Shown: positions 21,413-31,711 of the stretch, piece after piece
Position numbering within the stretch: position 1 is the first letter of the stretch
Layout: every line of letters begins with the position of its first letter
Assembly: GCA_037178675.1 (NCBI GenBank)
Contig: JAYMGJ010000409.1
Location: 1-64,000, forward strand
DNA length: 64,000 nucleotides
Direction: 5' to 3'
Source of the DNA: Scleroderma bovista
Lineage: Eukaryota; Basidiomycota; Agaricomycetes; Boletales; Sclerodermataceae
Program-made: the position numbers and the translations under genes
Notes under the pieces: generated by a model
Told to the model about the DNA's origin: nothing
The model's input: only the letters and a program-made list of their open reading frames with translations
Databases searched by the model: none

Positions 21413-24400
21413 GATACATCATCCTGTAATGACATGGGAGTATAAACCTTGTGTGTATTCAATGAACAAAGTGGGGCTTAGTTGGAAACTGAATTTCAAT
21501 GGGTTCAGGAGTGTTCTTTTATTGATTACAAACATGTGTTAGCCAAAATACATTTGTAGCGGTGACAGCGTAGCTGCTGGGTGTTCAGTTTCTCTTCCAT
21601 ACGGGCCGCTTCCAACCTGTAGAATATATCAGAGCGATCTTGGGTGAAAGATATCCTTCTCCCTGGGCTGGATAGGCTCAAGATTCTCCGGTGATGAGAG
21701 CCGAGGAGAAACCCAAATATCAACCCGCCAGGTGCAACTTTCGTGAAAAACAAGATTCAAGCTACAAGCAGTTATAAATGTGCTTTGGAGGTTCACACGC
21801 ACGGACCACGCTAAACGATTTATAAAAATCTCACGGTGCCCTTGCAAATTTCTTCACAGTCCACCTCGGTCGGTAGTAGGCTCTCAGCAATTTCATGCAG
21901 GGCGCTGATTCTACGTTATTGGATGATCGAGTAGAGGGAAAGCGAGAGCTGGGCATGCTGCTTGTCTTATTATAGCATAGATTGAGTGGCTAATCAGCTT
22001 TTGGACAATGTTGTCTTCCTAATTCCAACTACCGTTCAAACTCCAAAGCCCTACGCAGAGGTACCCAGAAAAAAAATGCAACAGAAGCAGTTTAAATAGT
22101 TTGCGTCAGGACGAGCTGACGTGTGACTGTTCAATCAGTCACCTCGTCAAAACTAAGGCAGTAAAAGGTTCTATTAGCTGTGATAACCCTCGGAGTTGAT
22201 ACACCTTCCTAGTAAATCCGCAGTTGGACCCAGTCTACACACCGAGATTTCGGCATAGCACCTAGGGCCGCATAACGTGCACGTCTGTATGCTTGTGCAC
22301 AGTGTTAAACACGCCTTATCAGGACTTGAGGTATTAAGTCCGTGGGTTCAAATTTGAACCTTCAACCTTGTTCTTAGGTTTACGTCACTAGGCATCCTAT
22401 GACACTAGCGTTTGTGCACATCCAGTGTGGACAGCGTCCATGCTCATTCGGCAGAATGTTCTCTGTTGACATGAATGCCCTCACGGCCCCACGCCATACA
22501 GCCCTTGTAGAATGGACTGTGCAATCGCTACGCTATTCTCAGCAGATCCATGGTACCCTGACTCTTCGCACACGATATCGGAGTTGGCTCCTTGATTTTT
22601 AGGTTTCATCAGGTTGGTCACTCATATTGGGCAGTTTGCTCGGGTGTAACCTACTGCACATTCCCTACATTCCGGCTCTCAGTTGCCGTGCTCCATGGCT
22701 CCATAGCATGAATTGTTTGTTCTTGCCGTTCGCCCCATAACCAAGTTCGGCGACAAAGAGGCTGCGTTCTGTGATGACAAAAGATACACGCACGGACCTG
22801 GAATCCCCTGATTTGAAAGCATCCATTCTGCCCGGGGATCCCCTGGTGACTATTGAACGGCTGCGTTCATAACCCGGTCGGCACTTGGCTTCCGCGGTGC
22901 TAAACTGCGTTATATTCAACGCTACATTCTGTGCCATGCTGTACGACAATGGAGGGGAAGGTGTGCAACACCTTGCTCGATCGGCCGAAGCTGTCTGTGG
23001 GGAGATTGAAAAAGTTCAGTTATAAATGAACAACTGTGAGATACGCAACCTCACCGCAATCCCCGTGCTCATGCCAAGTTAGCCATGACAACTGTTGTTC
23101 CAACCGCATTTTTCCTAAGTTGACCGTGAGATGAGAGAACTCCGTTTGTGTTCCTATTTTTGAATTCTAGGAATGCAGAGAGTCGGACCAATATAAAGTC
23201 ATTTCACGTCACATGGCATCAATATAATTGAATCCAGATGAAGCTGCGAGTTGGCAGTCTCCTGTGGCAACACGGTCCCATTTGCTAAGGCTGGAAGCTT
23301 CTCGCCGTGGGTGTATCCTTGTCATCATGAAGACGACCAAGGAACGAGGTACCAGGTACAATCAATCTACGATGACCGTAGTCACCTAATGACATGAACT
23401 CTCTGTTGCCAAAGGCAAGTTACAAGTGATACCCGCGGGAAGAGAGATAACAACTAATGTTGGACTTCCATTCGACGTGTTTGTGGTTGCAAAGGATGAC
23501 ATTCATGATCCGACCGCGGGAGGAAACCCCGTATCACCATGCCTGCATGCAGTGTCCTTATCGCCAATGTATAATCGATGCGCTCCACTTACCTCTCACC
23601 TCTCCTGGGGGACCTGCAAGGCATATCAAAGACACGCACAGTCATGGTAAGTTGCCTGGAGATCCGCATCATTGCAGGAATTGTACGATAGGGGGATTAG
23701 CATGCTTAGGGATTGTAAGTGAATCGCCAGTCATGCGTGCGTAATTATCGGCACTTCTCAGATGGGCCATACTGGAGAATTGTTTCGGTTACCTCTTTCA
23801 CCCTGTTAAATTATTTCCCCACTGAACCCTCATGATTCATCGATTGCATAACAAACGGTATTTTATGTTTCTTGATTCTTACGATTTATGACAGCCTCGT
23901 GTGCTGTATTGAATTAGTGATGTTATGAGAACGCAGACTTCATCTCACCTGTACCGCAAAGAACCGTCCCACTGACTGATTTCGGAAGTCGCAAAGAAAC
24001 ATTCACCGGTGCCCGACATGGGCAGAATCGAGTGGAAGATGGCTGCCTGTGTGGAAGATGTTCATCTCGCTTATAAATTATTAAACCAGCATAATGTTAA
24101 ATAGAAACTGACCATACGGGGTTTGCACGGATGTAAGGCCACTGACAAAATGTACAAGTAACTGCGGGCACTCGCTGTTTATGCTTTAATTCAGAACGTC
24201 AACGTCCACGTGCTCGATTATCTAATTCCCGGAAAGCCATCATACATGCAAGCCACCTCATGCATCAGATAATGGTTGCTTAACAGTGAATTGAGCCACG
24301 GATATAGATTAAGGATGGATAGTAACCAGGTCACCTATTACGAAGCATGGAGGGAGTTGCCTCGTGCAGGCCTCTTAACTTCTCCTTGGCCAGGATATCA

Positions 24401-26948
24401 CGATGTTCACCGAACTGTGCCTGAACGCACCACCCTCGTACGGAGACCTTTCGCAGGGCGTCACTGTTACCCAAAAACGCAACGTGCTAAAGCTTCATAT
24501 ATCGCAGTGGCACTAGTTTATCCGCCGACGCTCAAGGCTGGGTGCATCATCAGCCGTTGCTAATTTTCCGTGATTTCCGAGTGGCAGGTTAAGGCGTCCC
24601 TCGTTCACAGAACAAGGATGCGGTCCATAGCCTGTTGGTTCATGCGCTTAAAGATCACATGGCACTGATGAAATCCTTTTTACGACGGGGCTAGTTGACT
24701 GTAACGACCAATGAATCGAGACAACTTTCCCCTGCACTACTCGTTCGGAACGTTGATAAATGACGTTAACCTTGCGAAACGCCGGTCCGCAAGTGAAACT
24801 TGTTTTTAAAGTTTCGCCACGCACCTATTACTATGCTCACCTGCCGACATTGGTGTCGAGTCCACGGCTATTGGAGTATGAAGTGATTGCGGTCTATGCA
24901 TCGATTTAGTTCTGTTCACTAACGCGATCGAAGTGAGAGTTGGTCCTGGTGCCGAACTTCACTCTTCGGAATGGCATCATGCCTACTAGATAAGATAACT
25001 GACAAGCGTCCAAGACCCGTGATGGCTCATGCTGGAAGGTGCCTAGTTTGTACAAGGCATTGCGCCTGTCATGTTTCATGATCAGTATAAACCGTAAAAC
25101 ATACCTAAAGGAGCGTTGCCTCGAGTAACATCACTCAGGGGCAGGTGGAATTATCCGGTGTTAAACATCCATTAGCAAATGGTCAATGCAATGTCGCTCG
25201 TCGGATCTCCAAGTCGCGGCGATAGAGCAAACACGGAGGATGCAGGGTCGCATATAATAAGGGAATGATTTGTAAACAACAGGCGTCCACCGCGACGTGC
25301 CACGGCATCAGCCACCGAGGGAATGCGCCGGGACGAGAGTGCGATGCAGTCGGTGTGATCCGAGATGTGAGTCGAAGTTACTGGATCTGTACACTCCACA
25401 AGTCCACGCATATAATTGGGGATAATACCGATCAGAGCATCTGACGATGTGCATAGTGAGAGCCGACGAGGACAGCACACACGATCTGTTACCCATGATG
25501 ATTCTGACTGTTCGCTTGAGAGACGGAGATTACGGTATCGAAGGGAGCAGGAGTTAGCGGCTGGCCACCGTAGTCGTGCTTCGTGCCAATGTGATAGGCG
25601 TTTGCGGGGAAAGTGCTGTCAAACAGCGTTCCGTAGGCCCGTTTGCACTGTGGCAGCATCCTCACAACATGTGAAATTTCACGTGGCCACCGGTTTTTGC
25701 CCGGGTATTCTTCTCTTCAAAACCTTTGTTCCAGCGGCATCCCGGAAAGTTAGCGACCACGGGAAATAACCACGTAATCGGTGAATGAAAGGTCGCTTTC
25801 ATGCGGGTGGATGAAGGTATTGTTCGGCAATAAATGGTGGCAGTTAATGGACCAAAGTGGTTACGAGTGCAGTGAGGCGAGTTTATGGTTGATGCGCTAA
25901 TTCCGCATGTACATTTACCTGCGAGATTCCGGAATAATGAACACGAGCAAGCGCTATTCGGACATTATCGCCAGCGTTGTTCGCACCAAGTGGGTTGCTG
26001 TGGCTGCCAAGGAAGAGAGACAATTGAGCGGAAGGCAAAGACAATCCAGTTAGGAAATTGTGTTTCCACGTCGGAATCTGATCAAAGAGGTGATCACCTC
26101 ATGTTGTACGCACCAGAGGGCGACATGTGTCAGAGAACGCAATATTTGGGGGGAAGTTGGAAAGAGCAAGCGACCCAGAATCGGAAGGCTGATAGCAACG
26201 CGGACGTAGTGTAGGTCTTTGTTGTGGCTGGCGGGTAAGTTCACAGATCCGACAAGAGCGCGCGAGGTGATACCGCAACACTGGTTATTGTGGGTGCCGG
26301 ACATTAGAAAAGCTTCCAAGGAGAAAAAATTGTACTACATTGCAGCGACCTTTTCATGAACGCAGCATGGAAGTTCACTACGGAAAATGAAACACGAAAA
26401 GAAATCCCGAAATTGGCAGGTGTCGCGTGCCGGACTTACACGGAGACACCAATCCAAAAAGCCAAATCCACCTTTTTTTTTTTCCTTACGGAACAGAAAT
26501 TTGTGGGTGCCTTGTCATGTTGAGTTGCACACCAATATTTTCCGCTTCTGCCTTAGAATGGACATTACTGACACTGGCAGGTACATCTGATTAAGGAGGA
26601 ATCCATTACCCACAGCCTCCCACTCTGTGGGGTAAACCAATCCAAGGTTTCTCGATTCTGGACATAAATAATGTCAGAAACCTGCCAAGTACCTTCACAG
26701 ATCTCAAGGGGCACCTCCCTCATTTTGTGCTAGCACCGGCGGACGGTGCAACGCCCGAACGGGTCAAACTTTCTGTCATCTGGATTCCTCATCGACACCG
26801 GATCCCATTTATAGGTGCTGGACAGCCACGTCCAAGTCTCTTTCGAAAGCCCTTAAATCAACGCTTTCCATCGGGGCTCACGTCTCACCGCCGTTTCGTT
26901 CCGCACTGGATTTCATCCCCGCCCCGCTGACCCTCCTTGCTCCTCTCG
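21413..26948. other. 5.5 kb with no recognised gene
   Basis: Scattered short frames on both strands. A minus-strand frame at 22665-22937 (about 90 aa) follows an acceptor-like CCCCACAG and could be an exon, but has no recognisable domain. A + frame near 23550-23660 has CxxCPYRQC followed by HIKDTH, resembling a degraded C2H2 finger, without supporting context. The rest looks like relaxed AT-balanced intergenic DNA. Old transposon remains cannot be excluded. Confidence 0.45.
26805..26811 (+). promoter_or_regulatory. TATA-like box of the Zn2Cys6 gene
   Basis: ATTTATAGG about 140 bases before the start at 26949, in the expected orientation and range for a fungal core promoter. Weak on its own. 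Confidence 0.35.
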
Positions 26949-28251
26949 ATGGATCCCGACAGGCACTTGCCCCATCCTGCTCGGAATCCTGCTCGAAATC
27001 AACCACAATTGGTGTCCTCCCCCGATCCACAACCTCGCCCTCCTCCGCCAACCACATCTCCGTATCAGCAACCGTCTCTGCCTTCTATACGTCAGCTACA
27101 CCCCTATCTCCCGCCCTCAGGAATGCCCCAGCCTCATCTACCAGCGCAAGCAACTTCGACATATACCTATCCACTACCTGCGCCTTATGCCGGTCCGTCA
27201 TCAACCGACCTCCATATTTCCCCGCCAGCCTCCTCTCACACTGCTACGTATCCTCGTTCTGAACTTCTTGAGTCCGAAGCAGAGGGTGAGGCAGAACCTC
27301 AAGGCCCTGCCAAGAAGAAAAGGCGACGACAGGCCTTGAGTTGCAATGGTATGTTGGTGCCACATGATTTTGGTTGTACTCCTGACGAAAATGTCCTGTT
27401 TTTCTACCTGCCCCGACTGTTCACAACAAATGTCTGCCGTCAATGACATATCTAATTTGGACGAAAGAGTGCAAACGAAGGAAAATCAAGTGCGATAGGT
27501 TTGGCATTTGTTTTGTCGCCATTCGCGAGGTCCACTGATGCCCTGCCCAGAGCACAACCGTGCGGGCCTTGTACACGACGTGGGGAACAATCGAAATGTC
27601 AGTGGCGCACTTTAGAGCCTGTGTATGTTATCAGTGGACGACAATTCCCCCTGTACTGAATTCCACTTCAGGGACAAGTATGTTACCCGTCAAGAGTATG
27701 AAGCATTGAAAGAACAGAGTAGGGTAGAACATGACCAACTAAAAAGGAGGTTAGATCATCTGGAGTCCATGGTCTCGCGCATTTTCTCTGCACCGTCCGG
27801 AGGCGCCGTTGGTTTGCCCCTTTACTCAATGCCACCAGAGATATCTGGGCCATCTACAGAAAATATTTCTTCGTACCGTGGTGGCTCCTCAAGTCACGCA
27901 ACTTATACACCAAGTGTTCCGCCATCCATCGCATATCATACCGAAATCACGCCTAAACATCACTACTACCCCACAGCATCCCCTCCCATGATTCCTGAAG
28001 GAGCTCCACAGGTGTCCCCTTCGGCTGCGCAAGCCGCTCCAGGAAGTGGGGGTCTTGGTCACATCAGACGACCCTCTGATAGCAAGTCCCCGACACAACC
28101 GAGGCAGTCACCCCTTTCTCTAGCTTCCATTACTTCTCCATATAACCCCGTTGCAGAGTCAAAAAACTGGGTCGCGCAGACGCTCAAGCTGCTGGGCGAG
28201 CGTCTGCGCCTGGAGCAAGGAGGTTGGAAAGGCCCAGTGGCACTTCTTTGA
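26949..28251 (+). CDS. Zn(II)2Cys6 binuclear-cluster transcription factor
   Basis: Fungal-specific DNA-binding regulator. Model of 360 aa: 26949-27348, 27468-27498, 27551-27622, 27672-28251. The first ~110 residues are Pro/Gln/Ser-rich, followed by a basic run KKKRRRQ just before the cluster. The six cysteines lie at residues 132, 135, 142, 148, 151 and 160 (C-x2-C-x6-C-x5-C-x2-C-x8-C). Introns split the cluster twice, leaving a 31-nt exon for ECKRRKIKCDR. A linker and heptad-like segment (VTRQEYEALKEQSRVEHDQL...RRLDHLE) follows, the usual dimerisation coiled coil. A long Ser/Pro region ends at a stop at 28251. An open Ser/Pro-rich frame one base out of step continues to 28445, so the true C-terminus may be longer through an unrecognised intron or an indel. 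No fungal-specific middle domain is seen. Confidence 0.82.
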
Positions 28252-28723
28252 GATACCCATCAACGATGGAACCGCACCCGACACCGTCGAGTACGTTGGA
28301 TGTTACCATGGGAGGTTCACAGGCACTTCCCACGGCACATCACATCCCCAGTTCGTCTCGAGGGAGACCTGCGGACTCCCCTGGTTCTCACTCGGGTGTA
28401 ACTTCCGGTCGAGAAGTAGAAGGGCGACCTCCCACAGACCGATAATCCGGTTGCAGGAAGCACACGCCTATTGATGGGTTGTCGTAGGGATGGGGGACTG
28501 TGGTCCTATTTTCCACTCAGGCCTTACGCCTACGGCGAGGTTTCCCCGGGAGTTTCTACCGTCATTGGATATGATTTTTCTCTTATCCCCTTTGTTACCG
28601 CTTTTCACAATACTCAGTGACAATTTACGACCCACATACTACGAGCATTTGCTACATTAAATTTGCCGATCGTATTGTTGGCATGAGCAACCATGCTTAA
28701 CGCCATCTACCATAGCAATATGT
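28252..28723. other. Convergent intergenic region
   Basis: Lies between the ends of the Zn2Cys6 gene and the membrane-anchored protein. The first ~200 bases keep an open Ser/Pro-rich frame (to 28445) that may be real C-terminal coding of the regulator. The rest looks like 3' UTR. Confidence 0.45.
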
Positions 28724-30273
28724 TCATTCCCATACTAATTTACCTTTGTCGTCCACAGTGGCTTGCATCCCGCTACCCAGTCGTTTACCACCACCAGATC
28801 GAGACAGCTCAATGATCCGCTCACGCTCCAATTCACGTTTATGTTTGGCCAGACCTTCCAATCGTGTAGCCTCTGCCTCCGCTTTAACGGCCTTAATCAT
28901 TTCTCTCTTCTTTGCATTCTGTCTCTGCTTCTTCGTCATTGTTTGTTCTGGAGTTGACTTAGTGATTTGTTGCGGGGTTGGTGTCGTTCTCTGGTTCCCT
29001 AAATTTTATAAGGTAAGGGATGCGAGAAATGTAACAGGGAAATGGTTTACAGGAACGGCTTTTGCCTTTGACAATACCCCATCCTCCCTCGGCTTCATCT
29101 TCTCCATCGGCATCGTTTGCGGTGAGGTTACCTGCCGCAACGTCCTCATAATCTCCCCAGGTGAATCCTGGAGCCGGCATTTCACCGGCCCGAGGGATGA
29201 CGCGCATAACTCGCTCGAGAGAAGGTACATCGGGTCTCTGCAGCATACTATTTAGATAGGATTAGTGAATCCGAACCCCCAACTGCCGACAGTTAACAAA
29301 ATTGATTTCTAACTCACTCTTCTACACCCGTTCGCCTTGGTTTAGGTACGAATTTCTCAGCGAGTGTTCGACGGGTGTCCGTTCTGACTGTGGGATCGCC
29401 TGCTTCTTCCTCGGTGTTCTCTGCAACGGTTGAGTCACCGGCAGTAAACGCCCCAACGTCACTACACGTGAAGTCGGTCGCCACGACCACATTTGCATCT
29501 GCGTTCCCATCGGATTCCGGCTGTTTGAGGCGGCGTAATTCAACACGTGTCCATGAGCTATCCGTGTCGAAAGAGGGCGAAGATCGCAGCCGTGATGGTT
29601 CACATTCTAGCAGAGTAACTTGTTTCACGGGTTTTGGCTGCGGGTGGATTTGGGGCTGGGGTATATGTTCTGAAGCTGCAAATGCACTCTTGGCTACTGC
29701 TGAGCCTGAGCGTGCGCTGGATTCCCTTGGCCCAGATTCCCCATGTTTATCCTGGTCCGCTGCGGCGACACTAGAGCCGGACGGGATAGCACTCGCCTTC
29801 GCCCTCTTTTTCTTTCCCCGTTTGGCGGCTGCTACGCCCGGCTCCTGAGAGCTGTGTTGTGTAATGGAACTTGCACTTGTACTAGCCTTTGTTTGCACCT
29901 CGAGACCGCCAGGAATAATTTGTGAAAATGAAGTGACGACCGGATCAGCTTTACGCTCTACTTTGGAGCTGGTTGCTCCGAGCCCAGAACCTGCATCATG
30001 GAGGGGTTCAAGCTGAGAATGCTTTCCACCCACAACTTCTCCCGCTGCATTCCTCCGATTAGGAGCACCCCGATTCTTCTTTTTGGACTTTGACCCTGTT
30101 ACCCTAAATGCAGAAATGTGCTGTGGAGAGCCGGAGCTAGTAGGCTGTGGACTAGAGGTGGTTGAGTTGGAAAGGATGAACCTATCCGTCAGAAAGCCAC
30201 ATGTGACGGTGACAACTGCCAGGACGAGCGTCTCTGGAGTCATAAGACTCAAGAGAGAGCCCATAACTTTCAA
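28724..30273 (-). CDS. Predicted single-pass membrane protein with basic coiled-coil C-terminus
   Basis: Function unknown. 475 aa from three exons on the minus strand: 30273-29318, 29247-29051, 28998-28724, with introns of 70 and 52 bp whose phases join without stops. Residues ~9-32 (TPETLVLAVVTVTCGFLTD) form one hydrophobic helix, probably an N-terminal anchor with the rest cytosolic. The middle is long, polar and disordered, with Lys/Arg-rich patches (SKSKKKNRG, KRGKKKRAK). A conserved-looking segment RPDVPSLERVMRVIPRAGEM...GFTWGDYEDVA follows. The C-terminus is strongly charged and helical (TKKQRQNAKKREMIKAVKAE...HKRELERERI) and ends GKLVWE. The architecture suggests a membrane tether with an RNA- or ribosome-facing basic coil, but that is inference only. 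Confidence 0.72.
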
Positions 30274-30563
30274 CTGCGGAAGCAGATAGTCCTATAGTCC
30301 AAGAATAGTGAATAGTGAATATAGTCAGTATCCGTGAACAGTGAACACTGAATGCCGTATGCTAACTACAATCACGTGACAAAAGCATGAGTTTGCCCTA
30401 AAAAATTAACTACAATTCGTACCCAAAAATCAATTCGTGGGTAGCATGTCAAGGAACGTTATGATGCAACAGTTATGGAAGCTATTGATTGTGTGAGCAC
30501 GCAGATGTCAATTTCCATGCTTCAGTTAGCAGAATTAGGAATTTCCCCTGAATCCAGTAAATA
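30274..30563. other. Promoter-side spacer
   Basis: Upstream of the membrane-protein gene on the minus strand. Contains repeats of the short motif GTGAATA/AGTGAAC near 30308-30345. Nothing else recognised. Confidence 0.4.
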
Positions 30564-31300
30564 CAGTCGGACCCCTCTTAACCCATACTCTTCGGGAGAT
30601 ATGCTAGATTATGGGTTATCAGGGGTTATGGGGTTGGGGAGGGTGCCCCTATTATGTAATAGTCAGAGGGTTCGAAGTTGACATATTTATTGTGTCTATG
30701 GTAGTACATTACTGTACATATACATAAAAACTCTAAATAATCTATTGATGCTGGGGGCCATGTTGACATCATCATCAATGCAGGTGGCATGGTAATGGTG
30801 GTCACGTTGTCAACACAGGTGACAAGGTGGTTGTGTCAGATCCAGGTGGTGGTGGTGGTGGCTGCACCATTGACACAGGTCATCATCATCATTGTTGTTG
30901 TTGTCCAAGGGTGGTGGTCACATCATCAATGCAAATGAGAGGGTGGTGGTGGCTGTGTCATCAATGCAAGTTGTCAGCCCATCAGTGTCATCCAAGTAGA
31001 GGTGGTCACTGATTGTCAACACAGGTAGCTGCAGGGTGGTGGTTGTGTTCATCAATGAACTTTTGAGATTGTGTGACATGACAAATTACATAATAAATAG
31101 GTCCTTATTAGGGTATATTCAGGTACAATAGCCCCTATGTATGGGTTTTGACCCCCCCAAAAAAGTATGGGTTATGGGGTATCAGGGGTTTATGGGTTAT
31201 GGGTACCAAATCACTGCAAACCAAGTTGGGAAACATGAAATTGTATGGGGTATCAGGGGTTATGGGGTTTAAGGGATATGGGTTAAGAGGGGTTCAACTG
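30564..31300. mobile_element. Non-autonomous TIR element, TA-flanked (pogo/Tc1-mariner-like MITE)
   Basis: 737-bp element with 24-bp terminal inverted repeats (30564-30587 and 31277-31300), 22 of 24 bases matching. The shared sequence starts CAGTYGRACCCCTCTTAACC. It is flanked by TA on both sides (30562-30563 and 31301-31302), as expected for TA-targeting IS630/Tc1/pogo elements. There is no transposase frame. The core (30760-31070) is a GGTGGT/GTCA-rich low-complexity stretch. Both subterminal regions have G-rich blocks with GGGGTTATGGGGTT-type repeats on the same strand. It depends on a transposase elsewhere. Confidence 0.8.
30767..31060 (+). repeat. GGTGGT/GTCATC low-complexity core
   Basis: Imperfect repeats of GGTGGTGGTG with CATCATCAATGCA-type spacers inside the TIR element. 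The open frames here (Gly/His/Cys runs) are by-products of the repeat and are not genes. Confidence 0.75.
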
Positions 31301-31711
31301 TAGCTAGTATAACAATCAATCATTGGTTCCATTCATTTTCACTTTCACACCAAGTAGTCTACTTACAGGAGGATGACTGCTAGCAATTAGGAGAAACGCG
31401 TAAATAGTCATAAACAGCAATGAGGAGACATCCCATTTTTATTCCACAAATGAAAGTAGGTAGATTTTATTCAGCCAAGTCAATTTACATACATTTTATA
31501 CAAAACGATAATGCTCCGAAAGCAGGAAGAACAAGTAACTTGAGCGAATGGACCAGGGATGACAGGGGAAAGGATAGCATTCGGAATAATACGACAATAA
31601 CATAGAGACGGTTATTACATTGCATGGGGTTGTAGGCAGAAAGATCGTGGTTGCAATCATGAAGGGAACAAAACGAGACACATACGCGCCAGAAGAGGAA
31701 GCATCAACATT
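31301..31711. other. Intergenic and 3' UTR
   Basis: Between the TIR element and the stop codon of the next minus-strand gene. AT-rich with no gene recognised. Confidence 0.5.

Noticed and set aside
22340..22362. GGTTCAAATTTGAACC, B-box-like
   Set aside because: It is a palindrome without an A box or cloverleaf; not a tRNA.
22665..22937. Minus-strand frame of about 90 codons preceded by an acceptor-like site
   Set aside because: No domain, no second exon found, and a supporting promoter or homologous copy is lacking.
23457..23744. Possible C2H2 zinc finger (CxxCPYRQC ... HIKDTHSH)
   Set aside because: Spacing is irregular, the frame is short and there are no neighbouring exons or conserved linker. 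Kept only as a note in the intergenic entry.
29375..29848. 157-codon + strand frame
   Set aside because: It lies entirely inside the coding sequence of the minus-strand membrane protein, whose frame is longer and has a coherent structure.
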